A stretch of DNA of 64,000 nt. It comes from Pseudonocardia hierapolitana (GTDB lineage: Bacteria; Actinomycetota; Actinomycetes; Mycobacteriales; Pseudonocardiaceae). The notes beneath the pieces are model-generated. The model was not told where the DNA came from and searched no databases. It was given only the letters and a program-made list of their open reading frames with translations. Shown piece by piece: positions 1-8,439 of the stretch. The stretch's first letter is position 1, and the number at the start of each line of letters is the position of its first letter. The translations under genes were made by a program, and so were the position numbers. The DNA is taken from NCBI RefSeq assembly GCF_007994075.1, contig NZ_VIWU01000001.1, forward strand, positions 2,046,001 through 2,110,000. The letters run 5' to 3'.

Positions 1-1045
1 TGACCGTGCGGGTGCCTTCGCGGATGAGTCCGTGCTGCATCAGCTCGTGGACGACCGCGGGCACGCCGCCCGCCCGGTAGAACTCCTCGCCGAGGTACTT
101 GCCGGCCGGCTGCAGGTCCACGATCAGCGGGACGTCGAAGCCCAGCCGCTGCCAGTCGTCCATCGGCAGTTCGACGCCCACGTGCCGGGCAACGGCCGTG
201 ATGTGGATCGGCGCGTTGGTGGAGCCGCCGATCGCCGAGTTGACGATGATCGTGTTCTCGAAGGCCTCCCGCGTCATCACGTCCGACGGCTTGAGGTCCT
301 CGTGCACCATCTCGACGATCCGGCGGCCGGTGAGGTAGGCGTTGCGGGCGCGGTCGCGGTGCGGCGCCGGGATCGCCGACGAGCCGGGAAGGCTCATCCC
401 GAGCGACTCGGCGAGCGCGTTCATCGTGGACGCGGTGCCCATCGTGTTGCAGTGCCCCGGGGACGGCGCCGAGGAGGCCACCATCTCCACGAACTCGGCC
501 TGGTCGATCTCCTCGGCGGCCAGCATCTCGCGGGCCTTCCACACGATCGTGCCGGAGCCGGTGCGCTCGCCGTTGTACCAGCCGTTGAGCATCGGCCCGC
601 CGGACAGCACGATCGCCGGGATGTCGACGGTGGCCGCGGCCATCAGGCAGGCCGGGGTGGTCTTGTCGCAGCCGGTGGTGAGCACCACGCCGTCGAGCGG
701 ATAGCCGTGCAGCACCTCGACCAGCCCGAGGTAGGCCAGGTTGCGGTCGATCGCAGCGGTGGGGCGCTTGCCGGTCTCCTGGATCGGGTGCACCGGGAAC
801 TCGAACGCGATCGCGCCCATCTCGCGGATGCCCTCGCGCACCCGGTCGGCGAGCACGAGGTGGTGGCGGTTGCACGGAGAGAGGTCGGAGCCGGTCTGCG
901 CGATCCCGATGATCGGCTTGCCGGACTGCAGCTCCTCGCGCGTCAGGCCCCAGTTCATGTACCGCTCGATGTAGAGCGAGGTCATGCCGGGGTTCTCGGG
1001 GTTGTCGAACCACGCCTGGCTGCGCAGGCGCCTCTCCTGAGTCAC
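1..1045 (-). CDS. IlvD/Edd-family sugar-acid dehydratase, xylonate dehydratase-like (3' end outside window)
   Basis: The first 348 residues are visible; the C-terminal part lies beyond the left edge. From memory the sequence closely follows Caulobacter D-xylonate dehydratase over its whole visible length, including an N-terminal [22 protein letters not shown] stretch. The family removes water from an aldonate to give a 2-keto-3-deoxy acid and uses an Fe-S cluster. The cluster cysteines look intact: C58 (SDLSPCN), C126 (TTGCDKTTP, with K128 next to it) and C199 ([11 protein letters not shown]). The GTG start at 1045 has an AGAAGGA ribosome site just upstream. It is the last visible gene of the lar/sugar-acid unit, 11 bases after the SDR gene. 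The substrate (xylonate, gluconate, arabinonate or other) cannot be read from sequence. Family call is firm; specificity is inference. Confidence 0.9.
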   Translation of the reverse strand, partial: MTQERRLRSQAWFDNPENPGMTSLYIERYMNWGLTREELQSGKPIIGIAQTGSDLSPCNRHHLVLADRVREGIREMGAIAFEFPVHPIQETGKRPTAAIDRNLAYLGLVEVLHGYPLDGVVLTTGCDKTTPACLMAAATVDIPAIVLSGGPMLNGWYNGERTGSGTIVWKAREMLAAEEIDQAEFVEMVASSAPSPGHCNTMGTASTMNALAESLGMSLPGSSAIPAPHRDRARNAYLTGRRIVEMVHEDLKPSDVMTREAFENTIIVNSAIGGSTNAPIHITAVARHVGVELPMDDWQRLGFDVPLIVDLQPAGKYLGEEFYRAGGVPAVVHELMQHGLIREGTRTV

Positions 1046-1056
1046 GTGTCCTTCTT

Positions 1057-1818
1057 TCAGGGGGTGAGCTGGCCGCCGTTGATCTCGATCACCTGACCGG
1101 TGACGTATCCGCTCATCGCGGGATCGGCGAGGAAGAGTACGGTGCCGACGCACTCGTCGGGCGTGCCGGACCGGCCCATGGGGATGCCGGACACCATCGC
1201 CGCCATCTGCTCGTCGGGCGTGTTCCGCTCGTGGAACGGCGTGACGATGATGCCGGGCGCGATGGCGTTCACGCGGATCCCGGTCCGCGCGACCTCCTTG
1301 GCGAGGCCCCGCGTGAAGGTGCTGACGGCGCCCTTCGCGGTGGCGTACGCGACCGAACCGCCCGCGCCGCCGGTGCGCGCCGCGACCGACGTGAGGTTCA
1401 CGACCGCGCCCGCACCCTGCCGCTGCATCACCGGCACCGCCTCTCGGCAGGCGGCGAACACCGACGTCATGTTGAGGTCCATGACCCGCGTGAACTGCTC
1501 GTCGGACATCTCGGTGACGGGCATGCGCCCCAGCAGGTCACCGGCGTTGTTCACGAGCACGTCGAGCCGCCCGTGTCGCGAGACCACCTCGTGGACGAGC
1601 CGGGCGGCCGCGGCCGGCCGCGCGAGGTCCGCCGAGACGACCGACGCCTGCCCGCCCGCCTCCTGGATGGTGGCCGCGACCTTCTCGGCGCCGTCGCGAT
1701 TGTGCCCGTAGTGCACGACGACCTGCGCGCCGTGGCGGCCGAACCCCTCGGCGACGGCGGCGCCGATCCCGCTGCCGGCGCCGGTGACCAGGACGACCTG
1801 ACCGGTGAAGTCGAGCAT
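1057..1818 (-). CDS. SDR-family oxidoreductase (3-oxoacyl-ACP reductase-like fold)
   Basis: A classical short-chain dehydrogenase of 253 residues, the usual length. The NAD(P)-binding TGAGSGIG motif is at residues 12-19, NNAG at 90-93, and the catalytic Ser144, Tyr158 and Lys162 are all present. The C-terminus ([14 protein letters not shown]) is typical of the family. The ATG start overlaps the stop of the preceding UxaA gene; a GTG one codon upstream is an alternative start. Coupled to two sugar-acid dehydratases and a LarA-like enzyme, it probably oxidises or reduces a sugar acid or keto-acid intermediate. That role is inferred only from position, because the general family reveals little about substrate. 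Confidence 0.88.
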   Translation of the reverse strand: MLDFTGQVVLVTGAGSGIGAAVAEGFGRHGAQVVVHYGHNRDGAEKVAATIQEAGGQASVVSADLARPAAAARLVHEVVSRHGRLDVLVNNAGDLLGRMPVTEMSDEQFTRVMDLNMTSVFAACREAVPVMQRQGAGAVVNLTSVAARTGGAGGSVAYATAKGAVSTFTRGLAKEVARTGIRVNAIAPGIIVTPFHERNTPDEQMAAMVSGIPMGRSGTPDECVGTVLFLADPAMSGYVTGQVIEINGGQLTP

Positions 1819-3350
1819 CACATGACCGCCCCGAGCTGCCAGGGCACGAACTCCTCCTGTCCGAAGCCCAGCTCCTCGCTGAAGGTCTTGCGCCCGGACG
1901 CGGTGTCGAGGATGAACTGGAACAGCCGCTCCCCCACCGCCTCAACGGACTCGCCCTCGGAGAGGATCACGCCGCAGTTGACGTCCATGTCGCCGGACAT
2001 CCGCTCGTACATCTCGGTGTTGGTGGCGAGCTTGATGCTGGGCGTCGGCTTGGTGCCCAGAACGGAACCGCGCCCGGTGGTGAAGCACATGACGGTGGCG
2101 CCGCCTGCCACGATCCCGGTGACCGACACGGGGTCGTAGCCCGGCGTGTCCATGAACGTGAAGCCCTTGGCGGTGACCCGCTCCGCGTACTTGTAGACGC
2201 CCGTGAGGTTCGTCGTGCCGCCCTTCGCGACGGCGCCGAGCGACTTCTCCAGGATCGTGGTGAGCCCGCCCGCCTTGTTGCCCGGCGACGGGTTGTTGTC
2301 CATCGACCCGTTGTTCTTCGCGGTGTAGTCCTCCCACCACCGGATCCGCTCGACGAGCTTCTCCGCGATCTCGGGGCTGACCGCACGCCGGGTGAGCAGG
2401 TGCTCGGCGCCGTAGATCTCCGGGGTCTCGCCGAGCACGGCGGTGCCCCCGTGGCGCACCAGGATGTCGACGGCCGCGCCCAGCGCGGGGTTGGCGGTGA
2501 TGCCCGAGTAGGCGTCGGAGCCGCCGCAGTTCAGGCCGAGCACGAGCTCGCTGGCCGGGACGGTCTGGCGGGTGACCTCGTTGGCCTGCGGCAGCATCGC
2601 CTTCAGCGCCTCGACGCCCGCCCGGACGGTGGCGACGGTGCCGCCCTGCTCCTGGATCGTCATCGTGGCGACGGGGCGGGACGGGTCGAGCCGCCAGCCC
2701 TCCGACACGCCGCGGATCTGGTTGACCTCGCAGCCCAGACCGAGCAGGAGGAACCCGGCGAAGTTGGGGTGCTCGGCGTAGCCGGCGAGCGTGCGGCGCA
2801 GCACCGCGATGCCCTCGCCGTCGTCGGCCATCCCGCAGCCGGTGCCGTGGGTGAGCGCCACGACGCCGTCGACGTTGGGGAACTCGTCGAGCAGCCCTGG
2901 CCGCCGGAACTGGTCGGCGATCATCTTCGCCGCGGTGGCCGAGCAGTTCACCGACGTGAGGATGCCCAGGTAGTTGCGCGTGGCCACCTTGCCGTCGGGC
3001 CGGACGATGCCCTGGAACGTGGCCCGCTCGGACTCGGGCACGAACTGCGTCTCGGTGACGTCGGCGCCCACGGCGTAGTCGCGCTCGAACGCCCGGAACT
3101 CGACGTTGTGGGTGTGCACGTGGTCACCGGGCCCGATAGCGCTCGTCGCGAACCCGATGATCTGGTTGTACTTGCGGACCGGCTCGCCCTGCGCGATGTC
3201 GGCAACGGCGATCTTGTGGCCGCGCGGGATGACGCGCCGCGCCGGGGCACCACCCACCACCGTGCCCTCGGGTATCTCGCGGGCGGCGACCACCACGTTG
3301 TCGGCGGCGTGCAGGCGCACGCCGAGATCGTCGGTGGACGGTGCGGTCAT
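1818..3350 (-). CDS. uxaA: UxaA-family altronate/galactarate-type dehydratase
   Basis: A full-length 510-residue UxaA-family protein. The N-terminal ~90 residues form a SAF-like domain (VVVAAREIPEGTVV onward), followed by the large catalytic domain with conserved HGTGCG, LGLGCE and LNCGGSDAYSG segments whose cysteines fit the family's metal site. Known members dehydrate D-altronate to 2-keto-3-deoxygluconate or act on galactarate. The ATG at 3350 is chosen because the SAF domain begins there and GGGAGA precedes it; an in-frame upstream extension is low-complexity Arg/Ser and is really the antisense of the neighbour. It lies 28 bases after the LarA-like gene and overlaps the following SDR. The exact substrate is unknown. 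Confidence 0.9.
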   Translation of the reverse strand: MTAPSTDDLGVRLHAADNVVVAAREIPEGTVVGGAPARRVIPRGHKIAVADIAQGEPVRKYNQIIGFATSAIGPGDHVHTHNVEFRAFERDYAVGADVTETQFVPESERATFQGIVRPDGKVATRNYLGILTSVNCSATAAKMIADQFRRPGLLDEFPNVDGVVALTHGTGCGMADDGEGIAVLRRTLAGYAEHPNFAGFLLLGLGCEVNQIRGVSEGWRLDPSRPVATMTIQEQGGTVATVRAGVEALKAMLPQANEVTRQTVPASELVLGLNCGGSDAYSGITANPALGAAVDILVRHGGTAVLGETPEIYGAEHLLTRRAVSPEIAEKLVERIRWWEDYTAKNNGSMDNNPSPGNKAGGLTTILEKSLGAVAKGGTTNLTGVYKYAERVTAKGFTFMDTPGYDPVSVTGIVAGGATVMCFTTGRGSVLGTKPTPSIKLATNTEMYERMSGDMDVNCGVILSEGESVEAVGERLFQFILDTASGRKTFSEELGFGQEEFVPWQLGAVM

Positions 3351-3378
3351 CGGTTCTCCCCTGTGGTGGATGAGGGCG

Positions 3379-4686
3379 TCAGTCCCACTTGAGCAGTTCC
3401 CCGTCGGCGCCGAACTCCATCGGAACGGCATCGCCGGTGGTCTCGAGGGCGGGATGGGCGTCGACGGCGTCCCGCAACGACTCCGAGACCAGCAGGTGCT
3501 CGAGGTCGAGGGTGTTGCGCATGCGCACGAGCGTGACCGCGCCGACGTCCGCCACACCACAGGTGACGACGGCAGCGGCGATCGTGTCGCGGTCGGTGGC
3601 GAACGCCATCGGGATCTGCGCCCGCTGCGGACCGCCCAGCCCCGAGGTCATCGCGTTGATGTAGACGCTGCGCAGGTCGATCCGCTCCAGCAGCCGGAAC
3701 GGCACGAAGTCGGCCAGGCCGAGCCCGACGGCGTTGCCGTGGGAGGCGTCGCTCACGTCCAGCACCGCGATGTTGCGGATGCGCGGGCCCTCGAACTCCG
3801 CGCTGCCGCGGATCATCATCCGGCCGATGACGTTGGTGTCCATCCCCGCACCGGAGTAGTTCTTGCCCATCTCGTCGATCACGGCCACGTCGATGTCGTC
3901 GAACGGGAGCCGCGCCATGCGGCGCTTGGCGTCGGCGAGCAGCGCGCTCTCGGCGGGGCCCGCGATGTCCGGCGCGTCCAGCAGCTCGATGCGGGCGGCC
4001 CGGTCGTAGGCGTTCTCGACGATCGCGAGGCCGCCGAGGATCTTGCCGGTGTCGACGATCCGGCGCGCCACGCGCGGGATCCAGACCGCCAGGTTGGCCG
4101 GGCCGAAGCGGTGGATGCCCTCGGCGCCCCGCTGCTTGCCCAGCCCGATGGCGACGATCTTGGAGATGCCGCTCTCGACGTCGCCCTGGAAGTCGGTGTG
4201 CGCCTTGACCCGGTTGATCGCGAGGATGCCGTCGGCCTTCGCCGCGTTGGCGTCGAGGTGCACGGCCGGTCCGTCGGGCAACCGGTCGATCTCGACGGTC
4301 TCCATGGTGGCGCGGATCGGCATGCCCACGCTCTCCTCGGTGATCCCGAGGTCGGCGAGCAGCTCCACCTGGCCCTCCGCCGTGGCGCCGCCGTGCGAGC
4401 CCATCGCAGGCACCACGAACGGGTCGGCGCCCGCAGCGCGCAGCCACTCCCCGGCCGCGCGCACCACCGCCGGCTTGTCGTGGATGCCGCGGCTGCCCGC
4501 GGTGATCGCCACGGTCATGCCGGGGCGAATGCGCGCCCGCAGCGGTTCGAGCGCCTGCGCCGTGGCCGCGGCGACGTCGGCCACCTGCTCCGGGTCGAAC
4601 CGCTGCCGGACCGGCAGCAGCCGCGGGAACGGCACGTCGTAGGTCAGGTTCCGGACGGCCTCGAACGGACCGAGATGCGTGCTCAC
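3379..4686 (-). CDS. LarA-superfamily nickel-pincer-dependent racemase/epimerase
   Basis: A 435-residue member of the lactate racemase N-terminal (DUF2088) superfamily, whose enzymes use the nickel-pincer nucleotide to racemise or epimerise 2-hydroxy acids. Residues that could take the roles of LarA His108, His174, Lys184 and His200 are His98 (GSHGG), His163 (KAHTDF), Lys176 (SGISK) and His192 (GIHRFG); the Lys-His spacing of 16 equals that of LarA. It is divergent from true lactate racemase (no HPHY...GGRK segment), as expected of LarA homologues with other substrates. The GTG start has AAGGGGG upstream. The three cofactor genes lie directly upstream and three sugar-acid genes directly downstream, so an aldonate or uronate C2-epimerase is the likely role. 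That substrate is inference. Confidence 0.85.
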   Translation of the reverse strand: MSTHLGPFEAVRNLTYDVPFPRLLPVRQRFDPEQVADVAAATAQALEPLRARIRPGMTVAITAGSRGIHDKPAVVRAAGEWLRAAGADPFVVPAMGSHGGATAEGQVELLADLGITEESVGMPIRATMETVEIDRLPDGPAVHLDANAAKADGILAINRVKAHTDFQGDVESGISKIVAIGLGKQRGAEGIHRFGPANLAVWIPRVARRIVDTGKILGGLAIVENAYDRAARIELLDAPDIAGPAESALLADAKRRMARLPFDDIDVAVIDEMGKNYSGAGMDTNVIGRMMIRGSAEFEGPRIRNIAVLDVSDASHGNAVGLGLADFVPFRLLERIDLRSVYINAMTSGLGGPQRAQIPMAFATDRDTIAAAVVTCGVADVGAVTLVRMRNTLDLEHLLVSESLRDAVDAHPALETTGDAVPMEFGADGELLKWD

Positions 4687-4743
4687 GACGTACCCCCTTG
4701 TGCGCGGCCTGTCACCCGAGGCTATGTGCGGCCGCTCACCAGG

Positions 4744-5892
4744 TCAACGCAACTCCTCTGATGTGTGAGCAGCCAGACGTCCGATGTCTAGGGCGCGGCG
4801 GGTGACCTCGCGGAGCGGGAGATCCAGAGCCGCGGCGGCCGCCGCCAGATCGTCGTGTTCAGGCTTGACCCCCCAGGGGCCGTGCTTGAGCCGGATCGCA
4901 TGCCCCTCGACGTCCACGGTGGTGGTGCGCCGGGGCAGGGCGGCACGGTCGACGGGTGTGCGGCGCAGGCCGAGGCTGCCGGTCTCCGCCAGCACGATCC
5001 GCTCGCAGCCCGCCGCGCGCTCGGGGGCCACCAGCACGTGGACGGTGTGGGCCGGCCTGCCCTTCTTCATCACGATCGGCGAGAGCCACGCGTCCGCGGC
5101 GCCGGCGTCGAGCAGGCGCCCGACGAGGTGGCCGAGCACCTCCCCGGTGACGTCGTCGACGTTCGTCTCGAGCAGCAGCATCCGTTCAATGCGACCGGCG
5201 GCAGCACCGAGCAGCGCCTGGAGCACGTTGGCACGGCCGGCCGGGTCGCGGCCGCCTGCGCCGTAGCCGACGCCCTGCAGCGTCATCGCGGGGAGCGGGC
5301 CGAACCGCGCGCCCGTCGCGACCAGCAGCGCCGCACCGGTGGGCGTCACCGTCTCACCCTCGCCCGCCCCGACGACCGGCGCGCCGGCCCGCGCCAGCAG
5401 CGCCGCGGTGGCAGGCGCGGGCACCGGCAGCACCCCGTGCCGGGTGGCGACGGTGCCGGAGCCCAAGGTCAGCGGCCCGCAGTGCACCTCGTCCACTCCG
5501 AGCAGGTCGAGCGCGGCGGCCACACCGACCGTGTCGACGACGGTGTCGTGCCCGCCGATCTCGTGCAGGTGCACCCGAGCGGGGTCGATGCCGTGGATCC
5601 CGGCCTCCACCTCGGCGATCTCGCGCACGGCGCGTGCCGCGACCGGCACGTCGGCCACGCGTGCGAGCAGCTCCGCCGCGTGCCGCTCGGTGGCGGTGTC
5701 GGTGACGTCGACGACGGCACGGGTGGCGCCGATCCCGCCGCGCGTCACGCGCTCGGCACGCAGCTCCCATCCGTCCAGCCCCGTGCGCGCCACCGCGGCC
5801 CGCACCCCTTCGAGGGGTGCGCCGAGGTCGAGCAGCGCGCCCAGCAGCATGTCGCCGGAGATCCCGCTGAACGGGTTGAGCCAGAGGATCAA
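4744..5892 (-). CDS. larC: LarC, nickel insertion protein of nickel-pincer nucleotide synthesis
   Basis: LarC is a CTP-dependent cyclometallase that inserts nickel into the pyridinium bis-thiocarboxylate made by LarB and LarE. The 382-residue protein opens with the family signature PFSGISGDMLLGALLDLG (about residues 8-25) and keeps the HEIGGHDTVVD, PTGAALL, NVDDVTGE and MKKGRP blocks. The start is probably a TTG at 5892 that overlaps the larB stop (TTGA), which places the signature at the very N-terminus; no ATG or GTG fits. Some lactobacilli make LarC by programmed frameshifting between two frames, but here it is one uninterrupted frame. A 57-base gap separates it from the LarA-like gene. 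Confidence 0.92.
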   Translation of the reverse strand: MILWLNPFSGISGDMLLGALLDLGAPLEGVRAAVARTGLDGWELRAERVTRGGIGATRAVVDVTDTATERHAAELLARVADVPVAARAVREIAEVEAGIHGIDPARVHLHEIGGHDTVVDTVGVAAALDLLGVDEVHCGPLTLGSGTVATRHGVLPVPAPATAALLARAGAPVVGAGEGETVTPTGAALLVATGARFGPLPAMTLQGVGYGAGGRDPAGRANVLQALLGAAAGRIERMLLLETNVDDVTGEVLGHLVGRLLDAGAADAWLSPIVMKKGRPAHTVHVLVAPERAAGCERIVLAETGSLGLRRTPVDRAALPRRTTTVDVEGHAIRLKHGPWGVKPEHDDLAAAAAALDLPLREVTRRALDIGRLAAHTSEELR

Positions 5893-6644
5893 CGGACGGC
5901 TCGCTGTGCCGTTGTCCCCAGGGCCATCCGGTGGGCCGCGATCGCCGCCCCGAAGCCGGAGTCGATGTTCACGACCACCACCCCCGCCGCGCAGGAGCTG
6001 AGCATCGCGAGCAGCGGCGTGACGCCCTCGAACACCGCGCCGTACCCGACGGACGTGGGCACCGCGATGACCGGGCACCCGACCAGCCCGCCGACCACGC
6101 TCGGCAGCGCGCCCTCCATGCCGGCCACGCAGATCACGGCGTCGGCCGCCGCGAGCCTCTCCTTCTCGGCGAGCAGCCGGTGCACGCCGGCCACCCCGAC
6201 GTCGCGCACCTCGTCGACCTGCAGCCCGATCGCCGTGGCGACGGCCGCCGCCTCGGCCGCCACCGGCCAGTCGGACGTGCCCGCCGACGCCACCACCACC
6301 CGGAACGGCCGCGGCGCCGCGGGCCGCCAGACCAGCAGCCGGGCCACCGGGTCGTAGGCACCACCCTCGACGGCGGCGCCCACCTCGGCGGCGGCCCCGT
6401 CTTCGATGCGGCTGACCAGCACCGGACCGTCGTTGCCCGCGAGCAGCGATCGCACCACGCCCACGATCTGATCGACCGTCTTCCCCGGCCCGTACACGAC
6501 CTCGGGAAGGCCGAGCCGTGCCTCCCGGCCGGTGTCGGGCCGCGCGTACCCGAGATCCTCGAAGGCAGCGCTCGATCGCCTCCGCTCCGCTCCGGCGTGC
6601 TCGCGGGCCCTCGAGGCGCCCGGCAGCTCATGCTCAGCCGTCAT
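5889..6644 (-). CDS. larB: LarB, pyridinium-3,5-biscarboxylate mononucleotide synthase
   Basis: LarB carboxylates nicotinate adenine dinucleotide and cleaves it to the bis-carboxylated mononucleotide, the first step of nickel-pincer synthesis. The 251-residue protein has an N-terminal region (GYARPDTGREARLGLPEVVYG) typical of LarB and a C-terminal PurE-like domain with SAGTSD (120-125), DVGVAG (148-153) and the VAGMEGALPSVVGGLV block. Cys218 (LSSCAAG) matches the cysteine that forms the covalent enzyme adduct in known LarB. It overlaps larE upstream and larC downstream by 4 bases each, so it is translationally coupled on both sides. Confidence 0.94.
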   Translation of the reverse strand: MTAEHELPGASRAREHAGAERRRSSAAFEDLGYARPDTGREARLGLPEVVYGPGKTVDQIVGVVRSLLAGNDGPVLVSRIEDGAAAEVGAAVEGGAYDPVARLLVWRPAAPRPFRVVVASAGTSDWPVAAEAAAVATAIGLQVDEVRDVGVAGVHRLLAEKERLAAADAVICVAGMEGALPSVVGGLVGCPVIAVPTSVGYGAVFEGVTPLLAMLSSCAAGVVVVNIDSGFGAAIAAHRMALGTTAQRAVR

Positions 6645-7468
6645 CGGGAGGTCGGCATTCCGAGCAGCACGTTCATCCGCCCGCTCGCGAAGCCCTGCAT
6701 GTCGAGCGCGCAGAACTCGAAACCCGCCCCACGAACGGCCCGGTCCAGCTCGGAACGCAGGTCAGCGGCCCGGGGCACGTCCTCGCCCGGCACCTCGACG
6801 CGCGCCACCGATCCCCCACCGTGGGCGCGCACCCGGCAGACGTCGAAGCCGAGCGCCCGCACCGCCTCCTCGGCCAGCTCGATGCGGTGCAGCACCTCCG
6901 GCGTGACCGGGTCGCCGTAGGCCACGCGCGAGGAGAGGCATGCGGCGGCCGGTTTCTCGGCGGTGGCGAGGCCGAGTGCGGCGCTGACGCGGCGCACGTC
7001 GGACTTGCCGAAGCCGGCATCGAGCAGTGGCGCGATCGCCCCGCGCGCGACGGCGGCGGCCTGGCCGGGCCGGTGGTCGCCGAGATCGTCGGTGTTGGTG
7101 CCGAGTGCGATCCGCGCCCCGGACAGGGCAGCGAGCGGGGCGAGCGCGTCGAAGAGCGCGGACTTGCAGTGGTAGCAGCGGTCCCCGCCGTTGGCGACGT
7201 ACTCGGGCCGGTCGAGCTCGTCGGTCGCCACCTCCACGTGGGCGATCCCGTGGGCGGTGGCGAACGCCCGCGCGGCCGCCCGCTCGCTGCGCGGCAGGCT
7301 CGCCGACACCGCCGTGACGGCCACGGCCCGCTCTCCGAGCTCCTGCGCGGCGACGGCTGCCACGAGCGCCGAGTCGACCCCGCCGGAGTAGGCGACCAGC
7401 AGCCGCGGCTCGGCGCGCACCCGCTCCCGAAGAGCCGCCAGCTTCACCTCATCAGACGTCTGGGACAC
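6641..7468 (-). CDS. larE: LarE, sulfur transferase of nickel-pincer nucleotide synthesis
   Basis: LarE adenylates the pyridinium carboxylates and replaces oxygen by sulfur. The 275-residue protein has the PP-loop SGGVDS (residues 28-33) and the LGTNTDDLGDHRPG segment. Cys177 (AACLSSR) matches the sacrificial cysteine of the Lactiplantibacillus enzyme (Cys176), and a CYHC motif adds Cys98 and Cys101. Three such cysteines could instead hold an Fe-S cluster, as described for some other LarE proteins; sequence alone does not decide. The GTG start at 7468 makes it the first gene of the unit. Its promoter must lie in the 80 bases shared with the divergent STAS gene. Confidence 0.93.
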   Translation of the reverse strand: MSQTSDEVKLAALRERVRAEPRLLVAYSGGVDSALVAAVAAQELGERAVAVTAVSASLPRSERAAARAFATAHGIAHVEVATDELDRPEYVANGGDRCYHCKSALFDALAPLAALSGARIALGTNTDDLGDHRPGQAAAVARGAIAPLLDAGFGKSDVRRVSAALGLATAEKPAAACLSSRVAYGDPVTPEVLHRIELAEEAVRALGFDVCRVRAHGGGSVARVEVPGEDVPRAADLRSELDRAVRGAGFEFCALDMQGFASGRMNVLLGMPTSR

Positions 7469-7548
7469 GACCGCACTCTAAGCGGGTGACACGCCGAATC
7501 GCACTGGGAGCGCGAGGTAGGGTCGGCCGTCCGAGGCGGAGGTGAGAG

Positions 7549-7920
7549 ATGGACGAATCGATCCAGCCCTGCCCGGAATTCCTGGAAATCGCCATGAGCC
7601 GGCCGTACCCGGACACCGCCGTCCTCACCGTGCGCGGCGAGATCGACACGCTCACCGCGCCCGCGTTCACCGCCGCCACCGAGGATCTGCTCACCACATC
7701 GGGCGAGATTCTCGTGATGGACCTCACGAAGGTGCGGTTCCTCGCCTCCAGCGGCCTGGCCGTGCTGATCACCGCGGCACACCGGGCCGAGGACCGCGGC
7801 ACGCGGTTGCGGCTGGTCATCACCAGTCGCGCGGTACGCCGCCCCCTCGAGATCACGGGCACCGCGGTGCTGTTCGACCTGTACTCCGACGTGGAGTCCG
7901 CGTACGGGGGGCGCGATTGA
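7549..7920 (+). CDS. STAS-domain anti-anti-sigma factor
   Basis: A 123-residue STAS protein of the RsbV/SpoIIAA type. The SSG motif that is phosphorylated by the partner kinase is at residues 67-69 (FLASSGLAVL), and the EIDTLTAPAF and LVMDLTKVRFL strands are typical. Unphosphorylated antagonist binds the anti-sigma kinase and frees the sigma factor. ATG start with GGAGG six bases upstream. It is followed by the RsbW-like kinase (78-base gap) and the sigma factor, giving a complete partner-switching module. The stress or developmental signal is not visible. Confidence 0.9.
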   Translation: MDESIQPCPEFLEIAMSRPYPDTAVLTVRGEIDTLTAPAFTAATEDLLTTSGEILVMDLTKVRFLASSGLAVLITAAHRAEDRGTRLRLVITSRAVRRPLEITGTAVLFDLYSDVESAYGGRD

Positions 7921-7998
7921 ACCGGCAACGACCAGGTAGCAAGATGAAGCCGCCGGTGCGGTGACCGCACCCGACTGACCGGAAGGAGACCCGGCAGC

Positions 7999-8439
7999 GT
8001 GTCCGACCTGGACTCCCCAACGCCCGCCGACGCACTCGACGGGGCATCGACCGTGGAGGTCCGGACGTCGGCGAGTGCCGCGCTGATCCCGACGATCCGC
8101 GCGGTCGCCTCCGACCTGGCCGCACGGGCCGACTTCGACCTCGACGCCATCTCCGACCTGCGGATGGCCGTGGACGAGGCCTGCGCAACGCTCGTCGACG
8201 TCGCCGCGCCCACCTCGTGGCTGCGCTGCACGTTCCTGGTGCGCCCTGAGCGCATCGAGGTACACGCGCAGGTGCAGACGAAGCACTCCGATGCGGTGGT
8301 CTCCACCGACACCTTCGGCTGGCGCGTGCTGCAGACCCTCGCCGACGACGTCACCGTCCACCACGACGCCGGCCGCGACGACGTCGGGCCCACCGTGGGC
8401 ATCCGGTTGGACAAGCGCTCCGGCGACGTGATGCGGTGA
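7999..8439 (+). CDS. RsbW/SpoIIAB-like anti-sigma factor serine kinase
   Basis: A 146-residue HATPase-fold protein (GHKL family). The N-box helix SDLRMAVDEACATLV around residues 52-66 is clear; the G-box region is weak, as often in actinobacterial RsbW homologues. It should bind the downstream sigma factor and phosphorylate the STAS protein encoded just upstream. The GTG start follows AAGGAG, and the stop overlaps the sigma gene start by 4 bases, so the anti-sigma factor and sigma factor are made in a coupled way. Confidence 0.85.
   Translation: MSDLDSPTPADALDGASTVEVRTSASAALIPTIRAVASDLAARADFDLDAISDLRMAVDEACATLVDVAAPTSWLRCTFLVRPERIEVHAQVQTKHSDAVVSTDTFGWRVLQTLADDVTVHHDAGRDDVGPTVGIRLDKRSGDVMR

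Noticed and set aside
5892..6078. Longer larC starting at 6078
   Set aside because: The extra 62 residues are Arg/Gly-rich and lie fully inside larB; the LarC signature begins right after the TTG at 5892.
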